A stretch of DNA of 64,000 nucleotides, taken from Oreocharis arfaki (lineage: Eukaryota > Chordata > Aves > Passeriformes > Paramythiidae). Location of the stretch: NCBI GenBank assembly GCA_013398015.1, contig VZRR01006730.1:124139-188138 (forward strand), in the 5' to 3' direction. Made by a program: the position numbers and the translations under genes. A model generated the notes under the pieces. It had not been told where the DNA came from, did no database searches, and saw nothing but the letters and a program-made list of their open reading frames with translations. Within the stretch, counting starts at the first letter, position 1. Every line of letters begins with the position of its first letter. This document shows, one piece after another, positions 1 to 14,100 of this stretch.

Positions 1-301
1 CAGGGCTGCTGTCGCGGGGCCCCCGCTGCCTGCGGCGCGCCTCCTCCCACCGCCTGCCCACCGAGGTCGTGTACGGCCGGGCTGCCTACGGCCTGCCAGG
101 CCGCTACCGCCGCCTCAGCCAGCGCCGGCGCTCCAGCGACGCCCCTCAACCTGGGCTGCTCCCTCCTGGGCACCCACGGCTGCTGGCCCAGCACCGTGCA
201 GGAGTTGCTGGAACCGGGTGCCCCTCTGCCACCCTCGTCAAGGGTTTGCGACCGAAGCCCACCTGCCACACCACCCCGGACAGCTGGAGCCCCCGGCTGC
301 T
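1..301 (+). other. DGKZ: DGKZ exon 1 in window: N-terminal region of the long isoform (left-truncated)
   Basis: Reading frame 3 (codons from base 3) gives residues with LRRASSH and YRRLSQRR, which resemble the N-terminal extension of the long mammalian DGKZ isoform. The exon ends ...SWSPRLL at a strong donor (GTATGT at 302). Two bases of a codon are completed by the first base of the next exon, giving L before [11 protein letters not shown], the point where mammalian isoforms join a shared exon. The start of the exon and the initiator ATG are outside the window. I looked in the 812-bp intron behind it for the alternative first exon that starts the short mammalian isoform and did not find one. 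Confidence 0.85.
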
Positions 302-2109
302 GTATGTATGGCGGCAGTGTGCAAGCAGGCAATGCCGTGGGGAGGGAAGAGTTGGGGTGCAGACCCAGGTTTGGTGGGAAAGGAGGAAAGGGACTCAGCG
401 CCGTTGGCACTGGCTGCCATCGGTGTCTTGCAGTGCTGCTGGTGTACCTTGAGCATCTTCCGCTCGGGCCAGCACTGCCACTGATGCGCTTGGTGCAGCC
501 CCTGGGGCTTGTGGGTGTCCTTTCCTGGCAAGCTGGAGCCAGAGGAAGGTGGTAGGCCTGGTTGCTGGCTGGAGATGCACACTTTCTCCTGCTGGCTGGA
601 TTTCCTGCTCCTTTCCTCCACACTAGCACATCTGGGAGAAGCACACTAGCCCCAAACAAACAGCTGCTTTTATTCTGGCTGGTTGTACTGGTCCCTGAAA
701 ACAGGCCAGACTCTGAGGTGCCTTGGTGTGGGAGAGATGCAGGGAGACTGTGGGACAGGAGCTCTAGATTGTCCCTGCAAAGGCAGTTCCACCACCACAG
801 CTACATGGACACTCCCAGGGTGATTTACAATGGAATTGTCATCCCTGAGGGCATTAACCCAGCAGACCCAGGCTGTGCCTTTTGTTGGGTACAGAGTGTC
901 TGGCTGAGATATCAGCAACATGGCCAGTTCCTCTTCATCCCACAGGAATGTCTCACAGGAACAGGTACTCCTCAGCCAGCTGGGCTGGAAATTCACCTCA
1001 TTTCCAGCCTCTTGGTCCCAAGGAGGCTTTTTTGCTCCAGCCTCACGTTGCATCTTAGAAGCAGGTTGTGCTTTGCATATATATTTAATAGCCAGCCCTC
1101 CTGTGTCTTCCAGGAAAGCTATTGCCAAATCCAGTCTCCAGCACATGGTAGCCCAGCCAAACCCAGCACTAGCCCTGAGGAGCGACTCGGAGAGGCAGAT
1201 ACGCAGCACCGTGGATTGGACCGTAAGTTGTAGTGTGTTTTGCTGGGCATTGCATGGAATGGGCTCTTGGCCAAGAAGCAGCAGGCTCTTCCTGGGTTGA
1301 GGCTTCCCAGGTGACTAACTTCGACATATTTATGGCCTCTGCCATTGCCACCAGCTGGTGCCAGCATCTGTGCTGCTGGCAGCGCTACTTGATGCTGCAA
1401 GAGAAAGGCTGTGGAGGCACAGGTGGTTCCTGGAGGGATGGCATAACTACTCCACTGCCAGCTTTTCTGCTTCTGACAGCCAAGATTTGGTGGCTGGGGC
1501 CAAGCAACAGGAGCAAGCCCCTGTTCCTTCACAGGCAAAGCCCCGCAGGTTTTAAGCTGCACCCTCAGGCTGTAGAGCAGAAGCCGGTTCAGGAAAGTCC
1601 CCTGCACTGACTTTGCCCTGATGCCTCCTCCCAGGGTGATGAAAGCAGCTCTCCTGTGCAGGACACTGCAAGTGGTTTGTAGGTCTTGGAGTTGGTTTCC
1701 TGGGGCCCTCTTGTTGACAACAGGTGAGCCATGGCAGCAGCTTTGTGAGGTTTCCTCTGTCCAGATGTCCTTGGTTGTTGTGTGCATCTTGTCTCCTGGC
1801 CTCCACCTAGCTCCAACCTCCCACCCCCAGCATTGTCCAGTATCTTGTCCCTTGCCCAAAGCATTTTAGGGGCTCAGATGCCTCTCTGAGAATGCTCTCA
1901 GAGCATGTGTTATCTTGTGTCTTTCAGGAGGCTGCGGTCTATGGGGAGCACATCTGGTTTGAGACCAATGTCTCTGGGGACTTCTGCTATGTTGGGGACC
2001 AGAACTGCATGGCAAAGCTGCTGGTGAGTCACCTGGGGCCACCTGCCTCATCATTGAAGGCCACAAACCCGGCTGTGCTGTCACCTTATGGGGAGACCGC
2101 AGAGACCAC

Positions 2110-2140
<31 letters not shown>

Positions 2141-5100
2141 GGGGACATGCAGGGGTCTGGGGAGCTGCCGAGGCAGGGGCTGTGTCCCTCCTGCCTCTGC
2201 ATACCCAAGGGCCAAGTCCCCAGTTCCTGCCAATGCTGATTCTCAGTTTGCAATGGGAACCTGATGCAGGGCTGCTACTTGCCTGGAGGGTTCCAGAGGG
2301 AGGGTGTTGGCACTCCACACACTTAGAAGGACAACCTTAATCCAAGACCTTTCAATAGAGAAGAAAAGCGACCTCTGGAGACCCAGGCCTGTTGCTTCCT
2401 GCCCCTGCAGTCCTCCCTCCCAGTTTGCAGGCTCAGTCCTGTTTGTGATGCAGGACACAGAGCACTGATGCCACCCTGTGCCTGCCACCCTGCAGGTGCC
2501 TGCCACTGATGCTACCCTGCAGGTGCCTCCCAGACCAGCTTCCATGGTGCTCTTAGGCAGTGTCAGAAGATGACAAGGACTGCAGGACAGGACAGTAGAG
2601 AAAACACCTCCCTGCTCTGTCTCAGGCTTAACAAGGCTTGTGCCTTGCTATGGGCACATGCTTAGATCTCTCCACTAGACAAGAAGTCTAGGTTGTATCT
2701 AACTTTTCTGTAGGGCTTGTTCTGTATCCCAATGCATATGAAAGAGGTATGATGGGAGGCTGAGTTTGCCAGGCTCTGAACACCCCACATATTCATTCAC
2801 ATATATATGTTTTTCTCCCCTTTTCTTACCCTTCAGCAAAAACCTCTGTCCAGGAGAAAGTGTGCAGCCTGCAAGATCGTGGTGCATACACCCTGTATTG
2901 AACAGCTGGAGAAAGTGAGTAGAGCCTGTTAAGCCCTCCCTGCAGCTCGCAAAACCATAACAGCCTTTTCTTGGGTGGTGAAACACAAGAAGATTAGGGA
3001 ACTGCAATGTGTAATTGCAAAGAGGGGTCTTCTGAGGAGACAGTACCAAAATGAGGATCTAGTGACATGACTGGGACCCCAGGCCCCATTTTGTTCAGTA
3101 ACTGAGATGTGAGGGTTTTGGAGCAAGTACCAAACAACTCCAGAGGTTCTGGGCCTTGCTGTAGTACAGTAAATTCTAGTAGGTTTCCTTCAGGTACAAT
3201 GATTTTACTGTGTGGGAATTAACAGCAGGTCAGCAAGCCTGTCTGAGTCTGACATTAATCTCAGCACACTTCGTTTCTACCCGTGAGAAACTTAGTGTCA
3301 ACAGAAGCAAGAAATCTAAAACAATAGAAGGAGAAAACAGCAACAAGGCTGCAGCTGGTGTTTTTTCTGAATGCTTAAAATGCCTATGCTATAGATGACT
3401 AATAATAGTATGGTGTAGTTAAAATAGCCAATGAATCTATTGTAGTAGTTAAGCAGCCAACAGATGAGTAACATGAATGATAAACATACAGAAGTGTATA
3501 TATACGACACTAACTTTTTAGAATAAATATTTTTGGCTACACTCCATACTAAAACCTGTGTGTATCCTGTCTGCCTCGACTACGACATTACTGATTCCTC
3601 TCACGTGTGTTCAACCTACAGATTAATTTCCGCTGCAAGCCTTCCTTCAGGGAGTCAGGATCCCGGAACATACGGGAGGTGAGAAATGTGCCTTGGATGC
3701 TGCCCACATCTGCCTCTCCCATTTCCAGTTTGGTGGTAAAGACACCAGATGCTGCCAGCGTGTTGCCCATCCGAGTGGAGGTGTCATGTTCCTTCCTGCT
3801 CCAAGGGGGTGGTGCCATGAGAGGGATGTTTCTTTGCAAGGCAGCAGCACAGACTGGGTGTGAAGAGTGAGGAGTTTGCAGGCAGCAAATGCTGAGCAGA
3901 CGATGGTTTGCATGTTCTGAATCTCCTGAATCTGGGTGGGGGGAACCTACAGGCAGTGTTTTCTGGGAGAAACCTTGCCTCTTGTGTTGGTCTCCAGGCA
4001 CTTAGATGAGGCTGTGGCAAACAGCAGGTCCCCAAGTCTCCTGCAGTTTGGAAGGAAGCAGTATGGGCTCATTTCTGGCTTTCTCACTCAGCGCTGACCT
4101 GAGTGCCACAGGTAGCAGTGGAAGTTGCCCGCAGTAGTGCTATCAGACCCCTTCAGCCCATGTTGTAATGTACTGGGTATAAGCAGTGGCCTGGAATCTG
4201 TCTGCTGACCTGCACTGGTAGAAGCAGCTGTCAGCCTTCATGCTTCAGTCTCCAGCCTGTGGAGCCAGTGTAGCCTGTGCAGTGCTCTGGAGTGGGCGTG
4301 GGTGGCTCAGTCCTGTGCCATTTCAGTAACAGAGCTGCCCCCACGCTGTGTTTGTGCTGGCACAGCAGACCTAGCTGGGGAAGGGTATTCAAACACAGGG
4401 CTGCCTGCTTTGAAATGCCAGCATGACCTCATAAAGGGAAGCTTTCAGCATCACTTTAAACCTTCCTTTCTTGCTTTGTTTTTCTTGCTGTGCCTCCTTC
4501 CCATATCACTCTTAGCCTACCTCCCTTATTTGTGCTTTACTTACCCTTTGGGCTCTGCTGGCAGCTCGCTGCCTCTGCTCCATCTTCCATCTCTATTTTT
4601 CTTCTTTCCAACCTCTACAAATTTTTTTCTTCCTCCCCTTTCTTGGTTTTTCTTTTTTCTCACAAGTTCTGCTTCTCCATCCTGTCTTTCTAATGCTTCT
4701 CAGTTCCTCCAAGGCCTCTTCCTTCCTGTTTCCCTAAAAAGGTGCTCTTCTGGCCTTTGTGGTGCCAGGGATCCCCTTCAGGGTCAGCTGTTTCCCTAGA
4801 TGTGCCTGCCTGGACCTAGAGCTGAGCTCAAAGCATAGCCCTCCTTCTGCTTCTACTGGATTAATGTCCACTAAAGCCAAGAAGACTCTTTGTCCTCTCC
4901 TGTGTGCTGCACTCGGAGCAGGCAACACTGGAGCTGACCCAAACCTCCTGCCAGTTTCTGCCTCTCATCATCAGGATCCCAAAAGCTGTCAGGAGCAGGA
5001 CGTTGGGTCCTGCCATGCCAGCCTGTGAACTTGCACTCCCTTTTCTCTTTTTGCTACTCTCTCTGCAGTGCCATTCCCAATACAGGGCTGGAAGAGTAGG

Positions 5101-8100
5101 ATGGGATTTAGGACATGTGGTGCTTCGTTACTGACTCCTTCACAATCACTTCTGCAAGTCCCAGCCCTCAACCCACTGTGAGCCTGCAGGCAGAGCAGAG
5201 GTGCTGGTGAGCAGCCTTGCTGCCCACGCTGGGACTGAGGCAGGCTCAGGATTAGTCTGGGGAAAGAGCAGGGGGAAGTGGGTGTGGAGGGCTTTGGGGC
5301 TGCTGCTCTTCTCAAGGAATGCTGAGGGAGGAGGTTCACTGCTTAGCTGCAAGCACTTCCATCTTCTTGCTGTGGGCACAAATTGTGTCTCCCAAGGGAT
5401 TTTCTCACTTTCCACCAGCACATTTTTCACCTGGCACTAGGGGCATCTGGGCAGAGACGTTAAGGGACAGAGATGTGCTACTGCTTGCCCACCCTCCATT
5501 GGGTCTGCTTTGTGTGATTCTCAGTCTTCACTTTCCCTGTCCTCCTTCCTATTTCTTCTGGTTTTAATTCCCTTTTCTTGGAGCATCTTAATTTGGCCTC
5601 TTGCCCTCTGATTTTTTGGCTTTGCCTTCTCTCAGAGGGTGGGGGGCTGGTGCCTATGAGCAGTGGTTTTGCTGCAAGAGCAGAGGTTGGCTGGCCTGTG
5701 TCCATTCCTTCTGCTTGTTCCTGTGTTCCCTCACGTACTGGGCCCTTCACTCCCCCCCTTTTTTTTAAATTTTCTTTTTTTCTTTTCCCTTTAGCCCGTT
5801 GTTGTCCGGCATCACTGGGTGCACCGGAGGCGGCAGGAAGGGAAATGCCGGCAGTGTGGCAAGGTGAGAGAGCATCTCGGGCATTTTTCTCAGCCTGAAG
5901 GAAACCTAAGGTCAAGCCAGAGACAAGAACAGGGCTGGGAACCAGGGACATCCCACCATTCCTGTTTGGCAGCAAACCCAAGACACGTGCCCTGCTTTGC
6001 TCAGTGAAGCACTATGTAAGTGCTTCCCACATAGAGTAGTTCTTCCCCTGGGCCCAATTAATCCTGAAGGAGACTGTCTTCCTGACATGCTTTCTTTGAG
6101 CTATAAGGACACCCCTGCAGAGCACAGTGGCCTCCCTGCTGCCGTTGTGGTGGTTAGGACTGTCTGACAGGATCTGGAGAGCTCCAGCTGCAGATGTGCT
6201 CTCTTTGTTAATGTCTCTGTTACTGGTGCAAAAGTCCTGTTGGATGGTAAGAAACTGCGAGGAAATTCCCTAAGCCTCTTATCATTTCTTCCACAGGGTT
6301 TTCAGCAGAAGTTTGCCTTCCACAGCAAAGAGATTGTAGCCATCAGCTGTTCCTGGTGCAAACAAGCGGTGAGCAAAGCCCTCCTTGAATGCCTTACCAG
6401 TCGGTTCTGCACTAATGACCTCTGCTTTCTGCTGGGACTCCCCAAGCTCCTACTCTGCAGCCTGCCCTTAACAGCTCCTCCTGCTGGGAGAAGCTGTACT
6501 ATGATATTTGCAAGCTCCTTCGAGAAACTTTCTCTTCATTGCCTTCCCATTACAAAATTCCTGCATGGTTTCATCCAGCGCTCCCTGCATTGGCATGGGG
6601 GACCTGAGAGGAGGAGATGGTGGCTGTGCCCAGCAAACTGAGCAGCTGAGTTTTCTCTCTGTCTTCTCCTTGGCCAGTATCACAGCAAAGTGTCATGTTT
6701 CATGCTGCAACACATTGAAGAGCCCTGCTCATTGGGAGCTCACGCTGCTGTTGTCGTTCCTCCCACCTGGATTCTGCGGGTCCGGCGGCCCCAGGTAAGT
6801 CACTTCAGCTCTTGTGGCTCTTTCACAGTTCCCATTTGCCCAGTGGCTCCTCACAGAGTTTTTATGTTTGTTCCTTTTCTCTCTAGAATCCACTGAAATC
6901 TAGCAAGAAGAAGAAGAGGACGTCATTCAAGCGGAAATCCAGCAAAAAGGGGGCCGAGGTAAGAGATGAGGGGACCGGGAATGACCTTGTCTTGGAAGGG
7001 CAGAGGGACTGAACAGTGAGGAGCAAGGCTGGGAATAAAAGTGGGCTTTTCTGGGTCTGCACTGGGGTTAAAGAGGTTGAGCTGGAGAGAGGGTGCCTGC
7101 TGGCAGGGTATATCCCAGATACAAGGTTTATGAAGTGGCTGGGATATTCTCTTTTTCCTACTTCTGATCTGCATGATGTTAGGGCTCAGCTGGAGGTGCG
7201 AGTTTGCATTTCCCCAGCTTTGTTGAAGGATCTATGGTATCTCTTGCAGGAGGGGAGGTGGAAACCCTTTGTTATCAAGCCCATGCCAGCTCCTCTCATG
7301 AAGCCCTTGCTGGTGTTTGTGAACCCCAAGAGCGGTGGGAATCAGGTATGGCCTTGTCTGGTACCTCCCTTAGAAGGCATCTCTATGAGGGCATTGCCAT
7401 TTGACTGCTGAGCTCTCATCATAGTTTTGGTGATGTCTCAGCTGCACAAGAGGCCACAATGCCAGTTTGCTGCCCAGCAGGTCCCACCTTGGCCAGCCCT
7501 TGCCTGTGTCCCCTCCAGAATGGTGTTGTCTTAGCCTGTCCCCAGGCAGGACCAGATGCCTCCTTCCTGCTGTCCACTGGGAACTCTGTATTATCTGAAG
7601 TCCTTCTTCTCCCCATAGGGAGCCAAGATCATCCAGTCCTTCATGTGGTATCTCAACCCACGGCAAGTTTTTGACCTCAGCCAGGGTGGACCCAAGGAGG
7701 CGTGAGTACTGATGGGGGCAGCACCTTTCTCTCCCCCATCCGTGTCCCAGGATTCCTCCCTAGAGCTCTTCCCCCAGCTGGCAGAGGCCTGATGCTTCAT
7801 AGCTCCCACATGCAGCGGGACCTTCAATGCTTTGAGAGGCCTATCTAGGATAGCTTGTGATAGTCACCCGTAGTCAGTGAATCCTGACTGGCTGGTCTAA
7901 TCTTAAGGCTAGTGGTGGAGAGCCATGGGGTGAGGTTCCCAGACATAGTTCCTTATATTCAGTTAATGTTGTGTGAGCCTTGTCTGCTTGGCTGTGTTCT
8001 GGGTTATCTATGTGTGTGCAGCCTGTGGACACCCCACTCTTCCTCCACGAGAGCTGGTGAAGCCAAAGTTACTGTGGCTTTGCCCACTGCTGTGAGCAGC

Positions 8101-11100
8101 TCTGGAGTGAGACATATATGTGGCTTTGTGAATGCCAAGGGCTCTGTGAGGCAGCTGCTGTGTAACACTTTCAGTACCTCTCCCCTCCGCTCCTCAACCT
8201 CCCCGTTCCCTGCAGGCTGGAGCTGTACCGCAAAGTCCACAACCTCCGGATCCTGGCGTGCGGGGGAGACGGCACGGTGAGTCTCCAGCCCCTTCATCCC
8301 ATGGTGTCCCTTTGCCCCGGCCTTTTCAGTGCAGACAGAGGCCCTCCTTGTTGTAATCCAGAACAGGGCAAACTGTGCACAGTATCCATGGTACAGCTGG
8401 TAGCATGGATACTGTGGGTCCTCTTGTGCACTGTTCCAGGGAGCGCTAGTCTGTAACATGTCTGCATTTGTAGTGCTTTTGAGGGCCGGTGTCCTCACTG
8501 GGGTTACTGGTACCTCCTTCAGCATCTGATTAGAGCATTAAAGACCATGAATAGCCTCAGCTGTGGCTAAGGAGACCCCATCTCTGCCCCTCTGCCATTG
8601 CTAGTGCTCTTGAGTCACCTCTGCCTGCCTGCTGGTCCCTGAGATAAACAATGGTTTCTCTGCACTCTCTTGCTTGAGCAGGTGGGCTGGATACTCTCCA
8701 TTCTGGACCAGTTACGCATCAACCCACCTCCTCCTGTGGCCATCCTACCTTTGGGGACAGGGAACGACTTGGCCAGAACACTGAACTGGGGTGGGGTAAG
8801 TGATGGGCACAAGAACCCACTGCTGACAGAGAAGGGCGGAGTGCTTCAACCCTTGTTTGAGACACATGGGTGGAGATTTGCATGAGCCGGTGTTTTAACT
8901 TCCTGTAGATAGAGACCAACAAATAAGTGCAATTTGGATGTTGCCATTCTTCTGACATTTGCATTGTTCTGAATTAGATTATACAAAAGCAATTGGTTTT
9001 CCGAATTTTGGAAGATTTTTTTAGAAGGAAGATTGTTTAAAATTTCATTGTTTTAAATTTCAAGTCCCACTTCATTGTGCATTCGAGTAGAGTTGATCTC
9101 TTCTACATCTTTTACTCTGGGATGTTTTACCAAAGCCTGCTATCTGGGGTATCTCTGTGGGAGGCACGCGTGAGGCAGCGTGTCCTGGAGGTACGAAGTC
9201 CTTCTCTTCCTCAGGGTTACACAGATGAGCCTCTGTCCAAGATCCTATCACATGTAGAAGATGGGAACATAGTGCAGCTCGATCGCTGGAACCTCCATGT
9301 GGAGTCAAACCCTGACATAAACCCTGAAGAAAAGGATGAGGCAGCTGCTGACAAGGTGGGACACCTCTTCTCCATGTCTGTTCCCTGTGCTAGAGGTCTG
9401 CATTCTCGTTCTCCACTGGCTCAGCCAGCCCCAGTACCTGGGACTACATTGTTGGGTTGGTGTTTCCTTTACACTCCTCCAATTCCACCATTCTCTTCGT
9501 AGCTCTGAGCCACAGCAGTCATGGCAAGGCAAGTAGAGTTCGTAACTAAATGCCTACCAAAGGTTTTTAACCACAACTTGCAACAGGTATAAGCCCAGTC
9601 TTCTGTGAGACTGTTTTCTTTAGCAGAAACATGGGTGATTGCAGAAACTTCAGAGTGCAGAGTGTGTCTCCTTGGGCCCCTTCCCTTGCCCCTAGGAGCC
9701 AGGAACTAATCCATTATCTCAGGCTGGTGACCTCTGTATTTTCCTAGGGAAAAGGCAAACAGGGTCCCTCAGCCTCATGAGCACTGTAGAGGCTCTGCTG
9801 TAACCCGACCTCATCTTTGCCATGGGCACCTGCTGGCAGCCTCATCCTTATTCCTCTTTTTCATTTCAGCTCCCTTTGGATGTCTTTAATAACTACTTCA
9901 GCCTTGGCTTTGATGCACGGGTGACGTTGGAGTTCCACGAATCTCGAGGTACAGGGCAGTGGCAGGACTTGGTCGGGTTCTGTGGGATGGGCCCATTCTT
10001 GTTTGTGGGTTCCTCAAGAAAGTGAACAAGAGAATTGCTTCAGGGACAGAGCTGGAGGTGAAACAGGAGGAGCAAGTCCAAGCTGCAGAGGGGGAAGAGG
10101 GGTGCCTGCACAGGAAAAAAGCTGGGGGAAGACTCTTGGGGGCTGAGGCTGGCTGTAGAGCTGTGTCTGAGGAGAGCTGGCAAGTGAAATATTTCCATAT
10201 GTAGGCCAGTGACCTGGACTTTTTTCTCCTTTCCCTAGAGGCCAACCCAGAGAAGTTCAACAGCCGGTTTCGGAATAAAATGTTCTATGCTGGGGTGAGT
10301 GTGTCGGGGATATCTGAGCCTGCCGTCACAGCAGCCTTAATGTCAGCTGGAGCACAGGCATAGACCTGCCTTCTGTCTGCACCCTAAACTCACTCATTTG
10401 AGTTACATGGACCTTCATGTGCACTCAAGCTAAGCCCCCCAGCCCAAAGGTGGAGAGTTGCTGGAGAAAGGCTGCAGCACTGGGAGTCACAGCTCCTCTT
10501 TGGCTGTGAGTGCTGCTGGCAGTACAACTTGCTCCGTGGCCTGCAGTACAGTTGCTGTATTGATCTCCTGCCACTATTGTTCTTGATCTCCAGCTCACGG
10601 GTGGTCACCCAGGCAGGACCTCCCTGGAACTGTGGGAAGGCAGGCTGTGTCCCCTGCAGAGGAATAGGAAGCCTTTTCACAGAGTCTCCACACTACTTTG
10701 GTCTTTTGTTGTATACCTTGGACCAGTTACAGCTTCCTGGCTAATTGCACCACCCTCCTGTATCTCACCTCTAGAGCCTTGCCGTCTCAGTATCGTCTTT
10801 GTTCCTCTGTCTCCCAGTCCTCAATATACTTTCTACCCACGTGTCTGGTGACTGGTATTTGAGCAGTACTAAAGGCCAAGCTGCTCTGTGCCATCTCACA
10901 TCTGTCCTACTTGTGTCTCTTTTCCTATCTGAACAGTTAAACCCAAAGGGGACCCATGCTGTCCCTCCTGGAATCTCTAGATGGGGTCACTTCAGCTCTG
11001 TTTTGTGGTACTTCATTACAGCTTGAGACTGAATTTGTCTCTTGTGACTTAAGTCTCACTGGAGGAGACTCACCTTGCCAGCTCTTCCCTAAAGTCAGGA

Positions 11101-14100
11101 CTGGGCTGGCAAGGGAATACTAGAGCATGTTACTGAAGGTGTCCCAAGGTTTTTGGTAGGCAAAATAGCAAGAGGAATGGATCAGGTTGTTTTGGAGGAG
11201 GAGAGGACTTCTGTGGCTGAAAAGGGGGTTTGAAGGTTTCAGCAGCTGAGGTCTGTGGCAGGTCAGTGGCAGGCTTCCTGGGTGCCCATTCTGGTGAACA
11301 CCTGGGCACTAACTCTGTCTCTTACCTTGGCAGACGGCCTTCTCCGACTTCCTCACCGGGAGCTCCAAAGACTTGGCGAAGCACGTCAGGCTGGTTGTGA
11401 GTGTGCTGGGGTGCTCTGGTCCAGGGAGGGGGTGAGCTGTGGAGACCTGAGGGGTGTCCCTTGGCACACTGAGTATGGCAGGGTTGGGGAGCAGATATGT
11501 TCCTGGAAGCATCAGCTTCACCTGACTTGGAGAACACTCGCTGTAGGGAGCAAAGGAGGGAGGCCACTTCTTCCTAAGTGGGTAGGATGGACCAGGCTCC
11601 CCCTTACAGCAGCCTGAACACCCCTCTGTTGTCTCCAGTGTGATGGAACAGACCTGACCTCCAAGATTCAGGACCTGAAACCCCAGTGCCTGGTCTTCCT
11701 AAACATCCCAAGGTGAGCAGCCCCAGGACCTGTCTTCATGTGCTGGGCTTCAAACACCTGTGCTGTAGATCCCTGCCTGGGTTTGGGGTGCCAGTCCAGG
11801 CATTTCTTCCCGTCCCTTCCCAGGTACTGTGCAGGCACCATGCCTTGGGGCAACCCTGGGGAACACCATGACTTTGAGCCTCAGCGCCATGATGACGGCT
11901 GCATTGAAGTTATCGGCTTCACCATGACATCGCTGGTGAGTCAGTGCTGTTGCCAGTTGCAGGTAGCAACCAGGGGAGTGACTGGTCCCATTGACCAGGT
12001 GTCAGCCAGCCCACAGCTCCACAGATCCTCTCTGGAGGAGTTGTGGTGCTGGCCTGTGTGACAGTGTCTGCTCTCTAAGATTTAGGAGATGTGCTGTCAT
12101 GCCCTGGTCTCTGTGAGTCCCTTCTCACTGAAATCAAACCTGAGACCCTCAGAACTTGATTCACTTGCAACATCCAGCTCACAGTGGATGCTCCCCTCAT
12201 CCACATCTCAGTCCATGCTCTGCTCTCACTCTGGACCCTTTCACAGGCTGCTCTGCAAGTCGGTGGCCATGGGGAGCGGCTCTGTCAGTGCCGGCAGGTG
12301 GTTCTCACCACATCCAAGGCCATCCCCATGCAGGTGGATGGAGAGCCCTGCAAGCTGGCGGCTTCCTGCATCCACATCTCCTTGCGCAACCAGGCCAACA
12401 TGGTGCAGAAGACCAAGCGGCGCAACTCCATGCCCCTGCTCAACGAGTAGGTTCCTCAGATCGATCTGCCACCTTCTCTCCAAGGAAGGACAGTTGGCAG
12501 GGAAAGGGATGGCGCTGATCCATGACTGGCAGAGGCATTTCAGTCCTTTCTTGGGGAGGGTCTGGGAAGGGATCAGGTCACAGAAATAAGGCCAGACCCT
12601 GATTTTGGAGAAGCTCTGGTGCCAAGCTCCCCACCCCAGTCTATACAGCACTGTGCTCTTGCCTGTTTTGGAGGGATGAGGGGAATAAGGAGAAAGCAGG
12701 CTGTCGCTTTCTGATGTCATCCTTTTTCCTTGCCCCCTGCACACAGCCAGCAGCCAGTGCCCGAGCGGCTGCGGATCCGGGTGAGCCGAATCAGCATGCG
12801 CGACTATGAGGCACTGAACTATGACAAGGAAAAGCTCAAGGAAGCCTGTGAGTGACTGGGAGGGGAGCTGCAGTCCCCAGGTCTGGCAAAGCCTGTAGCT
12901 AAACTGTGTGGGGTGTTGGGAATGGGGCCTGGGCTGCTGCCTCAGTTGTGCCTATGCCCTGTCCTGCAGCTGTGCCACTGGGGATCATCGTGGTTCCAGG
13001 AGACAGTGACCTGGAGTTGTGCCGGACCCAAATTGAGAAGCTGCAGGAGGTGAGTGTCTGCATGAAAAGTGGTCATGGCTGAATGCTGAGGATAGAGGGA
13101 CTCAGGGAAAGGATTTCTAAGCCTCCTTGACCTGCATGCACCAACCCACACACTCTTGCTTTGACACTAAGAGGTCACTGTTTGCCTTCACCATGTGGTG
13201 GAGTTTGCGTCCCAAGCTGGATGGCTTGTTGCTCCCTGCTGTCTGGCAGCTTCTTTTTCAGCATTGCTCTTCTGACTGTTCTCCAAGCCCAGAGAGTGAC
13301 CCTGAAAAGCTACAGGGTAGTATAAAAAGCCAGCACACGTCCTGTGGGGGCCTATAACCCTTCAACCCTCCACAGGTTCTGTGTTTCCTGGCACAGCTCT
13401 GCACTCTCCAGGTGCCTGGGTTAGGTTTGTAACCCCTCCAACTCTTTTCATTTGCAAGCGCTAATTTTTATGTCCTTGCCAATGTACTAGCACGTGTTTG
13501 TGACCTGTACACAGACTGTGTAACTCTTGCTCCTGGTGAACAATGCCTTCTAAGCCCATAGTGTGGTTCCTGGTGCTGCACTGCTCAATCTGATTGTTGC
13601 ACAGAAGATTGAAGGGACTTTGCTTAGTCTGCTGTTAGCTGGCTCTTGTGCCTGTGGGAATCCCATCCAGCGTATGCATAGCGTCCTTCAGGGCTGAGTT
13701 GCAGAGCTGCTTGCCTGAGCTGACACACTGGCATCTGCCTCTTGCTGTGCCTGCTCTGCATGCCTGTCCCCGGCCCACCTTGTGCCCAGGCACTAGTGAG
13801 GACATGCAGGCAGGCACACGGCTAGCAGCTCCTGGGTTCGCAGGGTAATGCCTTCCTGCTGTGTCAGTGTGGTAGACTGATGCCCCTGCAATCTCCTGCA
13901 CCTTTAAAACTGTGCAGTGTGGCTGGTGTTCCTTGGTCACCTCATGGTTTACCTCCTCTCACTCCTTGGGCAAACACTGTGCTCTGGCCTTAAAGCCAGA
14001 CAGGGACCAGGGACCTTGGCCAGACAGTGTGTAAAGCCAGATATGGCAGCACATTAAGCAACTCCAGTGGGATGAGAGAGGGACTGGGAGGCTGCCCAGA

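Larger units (their letters stand above)
5864..13049 (+). other. DGKZ: DGKZ introns 6-21, no further gene seen
   Basis: Gaps over 300 bp are 5864-6296, 6369-6677, 7702-8215, 8277-8681, 8796-9214, 9356-9869, 10295-11333 and 11936-12246; 12447-12746 is 300 bp. They contain unique sequence and ordinary splice signals. The stretch 8930-9065 is AT-rich. The donor after exon 14 (GTGGGA at 9356) is weaker than the others. I see no repeat or RNA gene. Confidence 0.65.

Noticed and set aside
302..1113. Possible alternative first exon of short DGKZ isoform
   Set aside because: The expected basic segment before the shared KAI..KS exon was not found in this intron, and no ATG-led frame joins the acceptor at 1114 in phase with similarity.
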